From Amia ocellicauda (taxonomy: Eukaryota; Chordata; Actinopteri; Amiiformes; Amiidae): a stretch of 64,000 nucleotides of DNA. The position numbers and the translations under genes are program-made. This document shows, one piece after another, positions 24,797 to 37,739 of this stretch. Each line of letters begins with the position of its first letter. Position 1 is the stretch's first letter. The notes under the pieces were generated by a model that was given only the letters and a program-made list of their open reading frames with translations, was not told where the DNA came from and did no database searches. The DNA lies in contig NC_089852.1 of NCBI RefSeq assembly GCF_036373705.1, positions 28,880,707 through 28,944,706 on the forward strand, in the 5' to 3' direction.

Positions 24797-27700
24797 GAGT
24801 GAGATTCCATCTGCGATAGAAACTAAACTAATCTGTGGCGCGAGACATTGGAATATATGTCTGTCAGGTTGTTCAAAGCTGTAGCATCATTCCTTTTCCA
24901 TAACAACCGTCTTTGAACAAAGCTGTTTGAAGACGCAGTGTAGCTGCAGTAACTGCACAAAGTGACTCACTAGTGCCTTCTTTTATTCACAGCAGCACAA
25001 GACACCTGTCAGTGACTCTTCAGGGGCATTAAGTGTCGGCTGTCTGTACAGTTACAGAGCCGCATTTTCTTCAATAGTCTAATAAATTCTCTCATGAGTC
25101 TCTTATGTTGCTATTTTCTAAAACAGAGTTGCAGTTACAAAACTATATGGGGCTACTTCTTAGTATTCAACATATTTAAAAAGATTTCAAACACATGGGT
25201 AAAGCTTGTTCTGTCAAATAAACTAATTGAGATGTGTAATTATGGTCATTCCATGAACAAGTGCTGTGAGAATAAAGTATCCTGCTAAATTAGACTCTTC
25301 ATGGCCTATTAAACAGCACAATACATTTGGGCATTTTTTATTATAGTCATCTTATTTTTATAATTTGTAGGCTATGTTTGTTTTGTTTTAGTATTCAGTA
25401 TTATTATGATTAGACAGGACACTTTTTTGGGGCTATTACTAATATAGTATTATTAGGCTACCATTTAAGAATTGGTTTTAAAAGGAATAGCGAAACATTG
25501 CAGCTCAGATGCGATCTTTGTTAAAGCCGGACAAAGTAAATATGTTGGGATTTCTGGCAGGAACCTCCACACACAACAACCTAACTGAAAGCATATGTTT
25601 GTAACACTTTCAAAAATAAATAAATAATAATAATATTGCAATTGAGTCATTTACATATCATCCTTTTAAATATTTATTTGAATCTAAAAAGTGTATTTCT
25701 GGTGCTCCTTTTAAAGTCTTTTATAACTTAAAAGAACACTTTGCAATGGAGTCATTTGCACATCGTTCTTTAAAATCTTTACTTTATTCTGTTTGTGTGT
25801 AGTTCTACTGTTTGATTGAACAATAAAACAGAACTGAAAAGTGAATTCCCACTTCTTAAAGAATTTCATAATAAGCCCCCATGCCCACCCCCAGGCGGTA
25901 ATACCAGCACAATCGTAAATTCTTCAATGGCACAGCGATACTAAAAATCTGTCACTGGCACAGCCCTAGTCAGTCAGTCAGTCAGTCAGTCTGTCTGTAA
26001 GTGCATCTGTCAGTGACTCACTGTTGACACCCATCTCTCCATTGCCGTGTTTCTCCAGCAGCTGTTCGATGTGGGAGGAGGCGGCCGGCACATTTTCAGG
26101 ACGACCAGTGCCTACGCAGCCCCCTTCCCGCTGGTCAAAGAGTAGAGGCAGACTGCTCATGGGAGACCTGCAGACAAAGAGACTGAGACTCAGAGACAGT
26201 GAGAGAGAGGAGAGGGAGAGACAGGGAGACAGTGAGAGAGAGAGGAGAGGGAGAGACAGGGAGACAGTGAGAGAGAGAGGAGAGGGAGAGGGAGAGACAA
26301 GGAGAGTGAGAGAGAGAGGAGAGGGAGAGACAGGGAGACAGTGAGAGAGAGAGGAGATGGAGAGACAGGGAGACAGTGGGGGGGGTAGAAGAGAGACGTG
26401 GAGACAGTGAGAGAGGTGGGTAGGAGAGAGACAGACAGGATGTGAGGACAGAAAAACAAAGAGCAGAGGCGCAGACTAGAGGAGATAGTTACTGTGAGGA
26501 GAGACTCTCTCGGGGGGAGCTGCCACGACACACAAACCGACAGTCGTCAATATCAGGCTCTGAAACAACAGGATAGGGGAAGAGACAGAGAGGGAGAGAG
26601 AGAGAGGGAGAGAGGGAGAGGGAGTTAACTCAAACATAAAAACAAAGTTTTAGCAGCTTGGAAAAAAAGTTTTTATTACAAAGGTTATTGCCACAGGACA
26701 CGGAGGTTGGGCTGTATTGGACTGAGCTGAGCTGGGCTGTATTGGACTGGGTTGGGCTGGGCTGGGCTGTAGCAGTGATTGGAGGAGTACCTGTCAGAGA
26801 GCTGTGCGCCTGGCTGAGCAGGGGGGGCAGTGATGGGGCAGAGGAGAGAGGACTGCCGAAGACACGCGATGAACTGATACTGTAGGATGAGCTGGGGAAC
26901 GAGAAGACCTGGAGAAAGAGAGAGGTTTTTGGGAGGAAGGAGGAGGGAGAGGGGGATTAAATGGGGAGAGGAGGGAAAATGAACAAGGTTTCCACTTCAA
27001 TTGACAATACACAGCAACAGCCACCAGAGGGAGCACAGCAGCCACTTTAGGTTTGGTTATATGTGATGCTCAGCACAGCATCACACAAGATAGAAACAGA
27101 TGATCTATCAATCTATCTCGTAGATAGATATATAGATAGATAGATAGATAAACATTATGACCCTGTTGCTGCCCTTCTTCTCTCTTCCTCTCTCCTAAAT
27201 TTTGCTTCTGGATCTCCCTCTCTCTCTCTCTCTAATTAAGTTAAATTAAATTAAATTCAGTATAACTTTATTGGCTAAGTTACATCCGTGTTGCCAGAGC
27301 AATGACAGACAGGTCCAGTGCTCAGGAACAGGGATATGGAGATCAATAAATATAGTAATCCCTCTCTCTCTCTGTCGCTCTCTGTGCTGGGGATTACCTG
27401 CGAGTTGGTAGCTGAGGAGGGGGGGGGCAGGGTGCTGCAGCTCAGGGAGGACAAGGAGGAAACACCCTGGGGTGAGAGCAGAGCCGAGGACATGGGGGCG
27501 CTGCACACCGCCCCCAGGACACCCCCGCCCAGAGAGAGAGGGTCCTTGTTACTGTTGTAGATACCTGAGGGAGGGAGAGAGGGAGGGAAGGGGAGAGAGA
27601 GACAGAGGTAGAGAGATTGTCAGGAGAGGGAGAGAAAGAGAGTGTGGGAGAAAAGACAGGAAGGAGGAAGAGAGAGAGAGAGAGAGGTTAGGAAACTGGC

Positions 27701-28649
27701 CAGTTTGTGACAAGGCCATTTTAATATCCTTCAATCTGTGTGTGTGGGAGGGGGGGTTCTGACACATGCGTGTCGTTGTCCGTGTGCGACTCACCATGGC
27801 CCAGGAGAGAGTCTGAGCCCAGGCCACCAGCGGAGGTGTAGGGCCCGCGGGTGGAGCAGGAGGAGGAGGAGGAGGAGTGGGTTGGCGCGGGGTAGCCACT
27901 GCGCGGCAGGGCAGGGGGCGCAGGGTACAGGGAAGAGGACAAGGGAGGTGGGTGGCTGTGGGCGTGACTGTGGGCGTGGCTGTGACTGTAGCTCTGGGCA
28001 TGGCCGTGGTGTGCGCTCTCCTTGCTCTCACGGTTCTTGCTGCCCTTGGGTCGGCCCGGCCCATGTTTGCTCTTCTTGCCCCCGCGGTGCTTCTTCTCCT
28101 TCACAGGGGGGGGTGGTGGCGGCGGAGGGGGCGGCGGGGGTGGTGGCGGCGGTGGTGGGGTGTGGGTCGGGGGGCTCTCAGTGGGGAGCTCCTCCTCCAG
28201 GGTGGGGGGTGCAGGCTGGTGCTTGTGCAAGGAGCTGCCCAGCGGGTTGGTCAGCTTGTACTCCCCAGGGGAGATGCGCCGCAGCTTTGCCGGCCCCCCC
28301 AGGCCGGTGGAGGTGATGCGCATGATGGAACCGATAGTGGAGATGGTCACCTTGGGTTCGAAAGAGCCGCTGCCCCCCCCTCCCCCACCGCCACTGCCAC
28401 CTCCCCCTGATTCCCCCCCCGGCGAGCAGTGGCCAGGCTCCGTGAGCGTCAGGGCCAGGGGGGGCAGTGGGGGCGGCTTGCCGTACTTCTCCTCTTCCTC
28501 CTCCTCCTCCTCTTCTTCCTCTTCCTCTTCCTCCTCCACCTCTTCTCGCCCCTCCCTGCACTCCCCCCCCTCGCTGGGCCCCCTCTCCAACCGTGATGAC
28601 GAGAAGATAAGATACTCCTGAGTGGAGGGCAGGGAGCCCCCACCCCCTG

Positions 28650-28688
<39 letters not shown>

Positions 28689-31600
28689 AGGGAGAAAGAA
28701 GGAGAGAGGACCAGTTACACTCTGAGACACAGAGACAAACTCACAGGGTCCCACAGACTGAGCAAGACTGTTGGGGTATGGAGGGGGATTAGGGTTAATC
28801 TCTGGGACATCAGCATGGAAGGGGCACAGTGGGGTGAGTGTGGGGTCTGGGGGGTGCAGTGGGGGTGCAGTGGGGTACCTGTGTTGAAGGGGCTGGAGGA
28901 GCAAGATGAGGAGCAGCTTTTGCCCGCCCCTCCCTGCTTCTTTCCCCGGTGACCCAGGCCGTGACCTAGCAACTTCTTCCCCTTGACCTCTGACCTGCTG
29001 ACCTCACCGGCCTCCTTGCTGCTGCCATGGTGGCTGGAGGAGACCTGCAGAGGAGAGAGAGAGAGAGAGAGAGAGGGAGGGGCAGACACGGTCACTTGGA
29101 GATGTTTACAAAGGAAATGCATCTCCTCCACACGGAAGACAGGAGCAGGTGGAGGGCGTGGGGTTGCTGCGGCCGCACTGTCAGGCAGCAGGTGACCCAA
29201 TTTATATAATTCATCATGATCTCTGACCCTCCCCTCCATCTCTCCTTGTCACTCTGGCACACCTGGATGTCTGTTGGGGGGGGGACAACTCTCAGGTAGG
29301 AAACAGGGAACGTCAGGCAGCTGCACACATCTGGAGCTCCTGCTCTGGGTAATGGGCTCCAGATGCGAGCTCCAGATGCACTGACTCTTAAAACCCCACC
29401 GAGGAGCTGATTCCCTGCAGCTGGGGAGGGGCGGGGGGGGCAGCCAATATCTATCAGGTGTCTGTGCAGTCCAGGAGCGGAAAAGAGGTGGGGGATGTGT
29501 CTGTCTGGAGAAACATCATGAGGAATCAATCTGTTTGTTCTCTTTTAAGATTTATCCTGGGAGGGGAAGGGGGTCCTGCACAGAAGAGGCTTGATACTTT
29601 CTCAGAACTCGACCGAATGCTCTGGACACTGTTCCTACCCTCTCGTGCAGAAATACATTTACAAATAAATCAAATCAAATCAACAAATCCAGCAAATTCA
29701 TTCATTGTTTTCTGTGGATGGAGAATTGAGAGAAGGAAGGGATGGCAGCAGCAGTACACAGTTGTTTTAGCAGTAGCAGTGGCGGCAGGAGTAGTTTCAG
29801 AAGTCCAGTCTATATCCAGCACAGCCAGTGTTCAGGTGGGGGGGGTTCTGCACTGTTCAGCAGCTGCACATAAAGGCCAATAGAGACTCCGCTCCGCCTG
29901 GCTGGCCAATGAAAAACCTGTAGCCCGTATCCTTGGAAACAAGAGAAAGCTGCAGGAGGCCTGGGGAGGGAAGGGGGGCGAGGGGTGTTTAATAGGACCC
30001 CACGTTTCCCTGGGAGACCGTGGAATGGGAGGAGAATGGGGAGGTGGGGGGGTCTGTTGCTGTGGCTGCCGTGGCGACCTCGGGCCTCATTGTCCCACAA
30101 AGCTGGGGCCACCCTCCACTGCGCTCCCTCTCTCCCCCCTTCTCTTTTCTCTTTCACTTTCTCTCGATCCGTCGTGCCCCCTGCTTCCTGACAAACCCCT
30201 TCACGCCACAGAGCCCCCAGCCCCTGCTCCCGCCCCCCCCACCTCCCCAGCAGGGTGTTCGGGAGCAGATGTGCGCAGCTGCCAGCATGCTGCTCTCACT
30301 TTGTTCTGCCAGATCAGAGTGAAGAAAGAGGAGAATGCTACTGCACCCACCCCCCCCCCCCCCACACACACACACACACCCTGTGTACACTGCACCCCCC
30401 CTGGTGTGTGACACAGCCAGAGCCTGATGCCCTCGCTCACAGCGCACAGACAGCCCTGCAGGATATTGACATGACACTGCACCTGTAGAGCCTCAGCATC
30501 CAGAACACACTGACTGACACACTGACACACTGACTGAATGACGGACACACTGACTGACAAGACAGACTGACGGACACACAAACTGACTGACTGGCTGACG
30601 CACTGTCTGCATGGCTATGAACGTGCTTTGTGTTCACAAACTGGGGGGGTGGGACAGGAGATTGAGAGGGGAGGGACCCCAGCTGTGTCAGTCGCACCTC
30701 CCACCCCTTCCCGAGAGCACATCTGGAGCTGCAGCATCCAGGGCACATTCCAAAGTCCCCCCCAGCCGTCCACATGTGCTGTGTGTTACCCTGTGCAGGC
30801 CCATCTCTCTGACCCCTGAACACTGCTCCCACTTTCAGCGCTCTGATAATGCAATGAATGGCTTTATTTATACTGCATCTGAAAGGACGAGGCAGACTGT
30901 TTTTGCACACACAAGCACAGGGTAATGGGAAACAGCAGGCCTGACGCGCACCCCCCCCCAACTCCAGCCTCACTCCTCTCCCTCTCTGAAACCAGGGCGG
31001 CCTGGCAGTCACTGCTTACCTTGTCCAAGCCGCTGGGCGCCATGGAGGTCAGGCTGGGAAGGCTGTCAGCCGGCTTCTTGTGTCGGTCCTTCTGCCGCAG
31101 CTTATCTTTGTGACTCTGTGATGAGCAAATAGAGAGAGAGTTGTCAGGGTGGGACAGGATGGGGCTCTTACACTCTCACATAGATGCACTCACACACTCT
31201 CACATAGACTCACTCGCACACTGTCACATAGACGCACTCGCACTCATTCACATAGACGCACACTCACACGCGCACTCCCGCACCCTCACATAGATACACT
31301 CTCACACACTCACTTTCACACGCAGACGCACTCTTGCAAACTCACATACACACTCTCAAACATTCACATAGACAAACGCTCACACACTCACTCACATAGA
31401 TGTATGTCTGCACTCTCACATAGACGCACTCTCACTCTCGAACAATCACATAGACGCACACTCTCGCACACTCACTCACACGCACTTTCGCACTCACTCA
31501 CATAGACATACACACACTCACACACAAGCACCCTGACACATACACAGTGACAAACATAAACTGATTATCTTTCTCACACTCAAGAACAAGGGGAAAAAAG

Positions 31601-34600
31601 TGCAGTGTGGCTTCCTGCCCCCCTTCCTCTGCTGGTGTCTCTGTCACCTATCTCGGTTAATCTGCACAGAGACGGCCCTGGGGGGGGCGGCAGCAGAGAG
31701 AGTAGAGAAGAGCAGAGAGCAGGGAGGGGGCAGGGGAGCAGCTCCTCTACAGACTGCTGACGCCCCCGCAGGGCCTATTGGTGTGTTCAAACGCAATGCA
31801 GAGTACTGCGGTCGCAGGACGAGAGTGCGAGTCTGCACACGTCTGTAAGCGTGCAAAAAGTGTGGTTGTGTGTGTGTGTGGGCTGGAGTGCATGAGAGTG
31901 TTTGTGCAAGAGTGCAACTGCAAGTGTGTGTGTGCGAGGATGTGCGTGAGTGAGAGAGTTTATTTAAATACTGCTCCAGCACCAGCCGGCCTATGCAAAT
32001 GCACTGCAGATCAGGAAATGCAGTGAAATATCTAGCGGCTGCAACACAACACAGCCTCCCAGGACAGCCACACAACACTGTGCACCCCCAGCCCTCGCCC
32101 TGGCATCGCACAGCCACTTCCTCAACTGCAGCGCCCCGCCCACACGCCACACACTCACACTGCAGCAGCGGAAAACAATACAAAACACCTTGAACTGAAA
32201 AAATGCTGATTAATATGTATTACAAAAACCAAAAACCAAAAACAAAAACACAGCAGTGGAAAATAAACACGTAGTTTCCTGGACTTGTTTCCAAATAACA
32301 AGACAGACAGCCAGAGCTCAGAGAGAGAGCAGGAGGCAGTGAGGAGGAGGAGGAATGGGGGAGGTGCAGGAGGAAGAGGCTGGGTTCTTACCTTCCTCTG
32401 GCGGTAGTAGTGTGAGCTGTGCTTGTCCTGCGAGGGCGACGTGGAGCTGCTCCTCGTATGGCAGAACGAGCCGCCTGCACTGCCCCCGGCTGGCCGCGTC
32501 TTCTTCTGCACCCAGAGCACACCGCACAGAGCACACCACACAGAGTCAGTCAGCACAGAGCAGAGTTAGTAAAGAATACACAGCAAAAACACCTTGACAG
32601 AACACGCAGGCAGAGATACACACAGCCAAAATGCATGTCTTCACAATTGACAGGTGCAGCAGTACAGGTCAGTATAGCATAGTGTAATGCAGTTCAGTGC
32701 AGTTCTCTGCCTATACAAAATCAAACAGATCAGTACAGTGCTGAACATTAGAGTGCAGTGCGTGAGAGTCCAGTCCAGTCTAGTTCAGTCCAGTTCAGTC
32801 CAGCGCTGCTCACCATTTTGCTGTAGTGGTATTTGCAGTATCCACAGTATTTGACATTATCAGCCTCAGGACCCTCCTCTTCACACAGCAGCCCAGCCAT
32901 CTGAGCACTGAAACGTAGGGCAGAACCAGTCAGACAGCACACAGCAAGAGCGCACACTGGCACACTCACACACTGGCACACTCACACACACACTGGCACA
33001 CTCACACACTCACACACACACTGGCACACTCACACTCTCTCCCTAGCCCCTCTCCTCACCAGGTGACGTGGAAGGCCTGGCGACAGCCCTGCCGGTTGCA
33101 GGTCATGCAGGCCCCGGAAGCAGCCTTGCTCTCACGTCCATGATCCTCACAGATATAACACGTCTGCAGAGACACAGGGGGGGACAGAGTCAGAAACAGT
33201 GCTGCCAGGATGGGGAGGGGGAGGGAGAGGGAGAGGGAGAGGACAGTACCTTGTTGTATCTCTCATGGGGGACATACTGTAGCACAATAGGCTCCATGGT
33301 CAGGACGTTGGCAAACTGCACCTCAGGGATGTACAGAGCACACACCACATGGGCCCAGCCTGGGGGAGGAGAGAGAGAGAGAGAGAGAGAGATAGAGGGA
33401 GAGAAAGAGGAGGATGACAAGAAAAAAAAAAAGACGGTGAGAGAGGGAAACATGAAGAGACAGAGGGAGAGATCACACAGACACAGAGGTAGAGACATGG
33501 AGACAGAATCAGGCAGGGAGAGCGAGAGGGACAGGGACAGGGACAGGGACTGGGAGGTGAGGTTGTGTACACAGGGTAAGCAGAGCACAAATGGAAACAC
33601 TTCGGGTAGTAATCTGGCATCCAGCGTAGAAGGCTGAGGGCTGTGGAGAATAACACAATACAGCTGGCCAGGCTCACCTCCATTGTCAGTCCTCTTCAGA
33701 GCGCCGTCCTCAGCTCACACCGCTGAAACACAGACATCGACAACACAGTCACTCCCTGACTGGCCTGCCCGCTCGTCCGCTCCCGCCCACTGAGTCACAG
33801 CCACCCTGAACCCTCTCTGCATCAGTGATTATGGCGCTTTAAGCTCCTACACAGTAGCCTGCAGCTGCACTATTAACTTTATTAGCATTACAGGTACCTG
33901 TCTGTGTGCAGCACCTCAAGTTTCCAAGGTTTAGAGACACTTGCTCTGGGGTACAGGGGCAGAGTGAGCACTCAGTCACAGACACAGTGCAGTGCAGAGC
34001 AGTGCAGAGCTGTGTGGAGGTGTGTTTGTGTGTGTGTGTGTCTGTATGCGAGCATGCATGTAACAGTTTGTGTGTGTGTGTGTGTCAGTGTCAGCACCCT
34101 CTGAGCTAATCTCAGCAGCCACAACATCCTCTGCACAGCGCCCTGCTCTGACTCCACCTCTTCCTCTAACCTCAGCAAGCACTGCTGACACAGAGAGAGA
34201 CAGAGAGACAGACAAGACAGACAGAGACAGACTGAAAGACAGTCAGGCCACTCACCACCCTGGCGGCTCTCTCCTGGGATTCACATTTTCGGCAGAACCA
34301 TGGTCCAGTAGGCACCTGGACTATCCCATAGCACGCTGCAATACAATACACACAATAACACACTGTTCACATAGCTACACACACCCTTACACCCTCACAC
34401 ATACTGTTACACACACAGGCCCTCAGGGAGGTGCGCCGTTCTGCTGTGCAGCCCCACAGTCAATGTCACTGGAGACACAGGCTCTCAGAGCTGCTGCTAT
34501 TTATAGGCCACGATCACAGCTCTTATCTGGCTCAGTGAACGGCGCCACTCTTCCTCTAGCTAGACAAGAGAGAGAGAGAGTGCAAGGAGAGACGCACTCC

Positions 34601-36730
34601 TGGATTTAACTCCGCTGTGTCCGGCCAGATCAGTTGAATGAATTTAAACAAAAGTAAACAGTGTGATGTGGAGCTTCCAGGGTGCAGAGAGGGGGAGACC
34701 CTGTGGGGGGTGCTGAGCTCTCCCTCGCTGCCTCAGTTTGCTACAATTGTTTGTTTTGTTACAGATACATTAATCTCCTCATGGGTCAAAAATAGCAACA
34801 GCAAGAGAGGGCCAAACCCCCTCCCCCGGGGCCTGGCCGTACTTTCAACCCTCTCACCACACAGGGCCTTACAGATGAGCAATGCCTGCTGGCAAGGTGC
34901 ATTTTATTTTAATTCAGTTAGGGTAAATTATTTAACACAATATTATGTCTAGATGTGACTATAATACTACACAGCAAAGCCCCCCCTTCTTCCCTCCTGA
35001 CATCGCCATGCTCATGTTCAGGTCACAGACTGCTAACTCATACACACACACACACTACTCTGATATTAGAGAACCTGTACAGTACCCTGTGTTTCCTTAC
35101 AGTTGCATTAAACTGCCCACTCAACCAGTCCATGAATTTGTACCTGAAACAACGACCTGGTTGACAAATAAGCCCGATCTGTTGTTCTCACCTACCTTGC
35201 CCTGCACTGAAAGCATCATGTTGGCTGTCCTGAATGATTTGACAGTGACCCGCAGCCCACATAAAAGCTCCAGCTGTCACACCCTACCCTACCCTGGAGT
35301 CCTCAGACACAGCCCAGGGTGTCCCATCAGGAACCTGAAAACTGTGCACCCCTGCCCTGAGCACACCCGTCCATACAACCCAGCCAGTGGCATCGCTTCA
35401 CTTACCACCCCCTGTATCGGATAAATATGTCACCCACTCAGAAATATAGGCTGAGTTTTAAAAGAAATTGAACGACTCCACCCCCCACCCGTGAACCAAT
35501 CTGACTCAGTTATTCTCCCCATCCCACTTTCTCACACACACAGAAGGCAATCTCGCTTCTCCACTCACTGCAATGCTGTTGCCGGAATCAGTTACAATCA
35601 GAAGTTCTATAACCTCGGCCCCCCCAGCACTGACACAGCACTGCAGGTGTCAGTATTAATCAGACAGGCGTAGGAGATGTATCAACTGTGTTTATGTCAT
35701 GGGGGGGGGGCCCTGTTGACAGTGACGTTTCTGACAGAGGGAGGAATCCCCTGGAGGGGGACAGTCATGCTGGGGACAGAGGGAGCTCTGTGCTGTTCCC
35801 TGCAGGCTGGCTTTCGGTATTAGCACCCATCCTGCAGCCTCACCCCAAACGACCCCAGAGATACAGATTTACAACCAAATGACCGCCTGGCACTCACTCA
35901 CTCACTCTCACACACACTCATACAAACACACATCAGCTCCCGTAACTGGACCTGACAGCTGGCTATGAGAGTCTGTGTGTGTGTATAGTAAAATAACACA
36001 AATGCGATATATTACTCCTCCTCTCCTCTGCATCGCGTCTCAATCGGACATCAACAAGCACACTTCCGTACCGCCGCTGACTCTACAATGTATCGCCGGC
36101 GCAGGTGCACTGTACACGGCGGCGACAATGTATCCGAGTTCACAGCGACGTGCCGGCCGCACTACAATCGCCATGATGGCCACGACTGCCTGACCGTGAC
36201 GATCACACAAACAACAACACAACCCGAACTAACGCAGTCACACACGCTGGGTAACACGTCTCCACCGAACAGGCGCAGTATATACACACGATGCTTCAAG
36301 CGGGTGTACCCTATACTAAAAATATGACATCCCTGGGGAAGCAGATGGGTGTGTGAAAAAGATAAACGCAGGCCTGTCCAGCAGCGCTATTTATAACATC
36401 TCTCAGCAGAAGAATAAAAACGTGCGCAATCGGGGACAGAGGAGTGGGGGGCGGGTGGAGAGGCAGTAGCCAACCGTTGCCAGGCGCCTGGGGTTGTTAA
36501 TTTACCCGTGATTGGCGTAAATGTGCCAGATACCCCCCCCACACACACACACACACACACACAGCCGCCATCCCCACGTCTGCTCCCTAGCCCAGCTCAA
36601 TAACAACAGCCATGCAGTTACCCTGATGCACTGCAACGTTGCAGCCGTGTCCATCACAGTACACCAGCGGGTTCTCGGCCCAGCCCCTCTCGTCAGAGCA
36701 CACACAGCAGCCTCCCACCATCTCCCGCAT
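22503..36730 (-). CDS. mllt6: MLLT6/AF17-type PZP, AT-hook, leucine-zipper protein, 20 coding exons; frame lesions
   Basis: DOT1L-complex subunit that reads histone H3 through its PZP module. Exons, 5' to 3' on the minus strand: 36730-36622, 34335-34256, 33722-33678, 33359-33250, 33163-33060, 32907-32814, 32505-32392, 31115-31020, 29044-28879, 28646-27795, 27564-27398, 26908-26791, 26559-26493, 26167-26022, 24760-24562, 24029-23941, 23728-23388, 23294-23219, 23117-22815, 22535-22503. The start MREMVGGCCVCSDERGWAEN opens PHD1. A zinc knuckle follows, then PHD2 (TCYICEDHGRES, residue 119 on). Poly-Glu lies near 345-361, poly-Pro near 472-490, the AT-hook GPGRPKGSKN near 503, and the DOT1L-binding leucine zipper near 740-800. 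SLPLLFDQR and VEMLKSLHSLQQEN are MLLT6-like rather than MLLT10-like. Exon 3 lacks 10 nt and exon 15 ends out of phase by one. With those repaired the product is about 1105 aa (human 1093). The last exon (RGGEKGGDKS) is the least certain. Confidence 0.9.
24761..26021 (-). other. mllt6: AT-rich mllt6 intron between exons 14 and 15
   Basis: No coding exon is seen. A (GA)n run at 24,760-24,792 supplies the minus-strand polypyrimidine tract of exon 15. The remainder is AT-rich and ends in a short (CAGT)n run at 25,972-25,991. Confidence 0.5.
26199..26420 (-). repeat. Purine-rich minisatellite, about 34-bp unit
   Basis: Roughly five to six copies of a GAGAGAGGAGAGGGAGAGAC-like unit joined by AGGGAGACAGT, in the mllt6 intron between exons 13 and 14. 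One strand is almost wholly purine. It may be variable in length. Confidence 0.8.
27236..27345. repeat. Interspersed-repeat-like fragment in mllt6 intron
   Basis: Starts with tandem TTAAA units, then CAGTATAACTTTATTGGC and TTGCCAGAGCAATGACA. It shares its layout with the fragment at 11,670-11,775. The family is not identified. Confidence 0.3.
29045..31019 (-). other. mllt6: mllt6 intron between exons 8 and 9
   Basis: No coding sequence is supported. It contains (GA)n next to the exon 9 acceptor, a poly-C/(CA)n compound tract at 30,350-30,380 and a degenerate (CTGA/CACTGA)n stretch at about 30,505-30,605. Confidence 0.5.
30350..30380 (+). repeat. Compound (C)n(CA)n microsatellite
   Basis: A C run passes directly into (AC)n. 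The same C-then-AC arrangement recurs at 36,532, 39,787 and 54,371. Confidence 0.9.
31165..31560 (+). repeat. Degenerate minisatellite of CACA/TCACATAGACGCAC units
   Basis: About 400 bp made of imperfect 20-30-bp units built from CTCTCACATAGACGCACTC and CACACACT. It lies in the mllt6 intron between exons 7 and 8. Apparent open frames across it (His/Thr/Ser/Leu repeats) are repeat artefacts. Confidence 0.85.
32940..33045 (+). repeat. Minisatellite, ACACTGGCACACTCAC unit
   Basis: Five spaced copies of CACTGGCACACTCACAC with variable CA spacers, immediately downstream of mllt6 exon 5 on the minus strand. Confidence 0.8.
34336..36621 (-). other. mllt6: First coding-sequence intron of mllt6
   Basis: A 2.3-kb intron between the exons for PHD1 halves. 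The 5' half (36,050-36,300) is CpG-containing and includes a direct repeat ACAATGTATC. A (C)n(AC)n tract lies at about 36,532-36,562. No exon is recognised. Confidence 0.5.
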
Positions 36731-37058
36731 ACTGTTCCGACGCGGCTATTTCCAGGCGGATCTTCTACTGCTGCGCGGCGCCGGGGAGCTTCGTATCCCC
36801 TGAAATGGTCGGCAGCGGCGGCAGCATGGTGCTCTCTCCACCGGTCCGGCTGGCCACTCAGTCCCCCGGTTGTGGTGCGCAGGGTTGTGACGGAAGCGCC
36901 GAGCAGTGTGTGTGTGAGAGAGAGAGAGAGAGAGATGTGTGTTTTCAATGGCAACACGAATCCTGCCGTCTGCCTCCGCGTCCTAGCGAGACGCAGTGCG
37001 CAGACTCTTCACCAAGTCACACTCAATCGCCGTCAGCCTCCGAGAACACAAATAAAGG

Positions 37059-37134
<76 letters not shown>
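36731..37134 (-). promoter_or_regulatory. mllt6: Probable mllt6 5' UTR/promoter region
   Basis: CpG-rich sequence immediately upstream of the mllt6 start codon (plus-strand words CGACGCGGC, GCGCGGCGCCGGGG, CGGCAGCGGCGGC). Further upstream is a 75-bp (CT)n run at 37,060-37,134, which reads (GA)n on the mllt6 strand. No TATA box is evident, as expected for a broad CpG promoter. The transcription start is not defined. Confidence 0.5.
37060..37134 (+). repeat. (CT)n microsatellite
   Basis: About 37 uninterrupted CT units, in the putative mllt6 upstream region. Confidence 0.95.
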
Positions 37135-37137
<3 letters not shown>

Positions 37138-37739
37138 AATCTGCAGGTTCCTGAATCGCTGCCGCCCCAAACACGCCACCCGAGCTCGCAGAATTGTGTG
37201 CAGTTCCAGACAAAACGATTGTGTTAGAAAACAGACATTGTGTTTGTTCAGTGTTATATTATTAGTGTGCTACGATTATTTTAAAAATATAACCCAGAGC
37301 TAAATCCATGGATCTCGAATTCACTCTCTAATGAGAAACTTTAAAAGTAAATTCTAAAACAATATGAAAATCAGCTATACAATAATAAGAGTTGCTATGT
37401 ATTACTACTATTAATAACAATAGTAATAATAGTAGTAATACTAGTAATAATGAATCAATATAAACATGGTACTGGAATTCTCATTAACCCTATTACGGCT
37501 GATTTTACTGTTGTCATATTTTTACTTATACCTCTGTAAATACAAGGCTTAAATGCAAGTATCTTATATGGAAATACGTAGCACAAACTGGACATTCAGA
37601 AAATAACATAAATACGCGTGTTTGCCCCACCACAGTTAGTACAGAAATCAAAAAACCAAAAACGTTTATAAGAAACAAAACTCAATTTATTGTCAATATT
37701 ATAATTTTTAAAGCACAGGATAGCAGGTAGAGTATTATT

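Noticed and set aside
27721..28621. Plus-strand glycine/serine-rich open frames opposite mllt6 exon 10
   Set aside because: They are antisense shadows of the Pro, Glu and His tracts of MLLT6; the minus-strand frame has family similarity and splice sites.
31149..31505. Histidine/threonine-rich open frame
   Set aside because: It is a translation of a tandem CACA/CATAGACGCAC minisatellite in an mllt6 intron.
31165..31560. CRISPR-like array
   Set aside because: The repeats are degenerate, contiguous and of variable unit length, with no unique spacers, in a vertebrate intron.
22503..36730. MLLT10 (AF10) identity for the PZP gene
   Set aside because: VKYCGYCKYHYSKM, SLPLLFDQR, the FEPKVTISTIGSIMR region and the NPFFGL end follow MLLT6; MLLT10-specific segments are absent.
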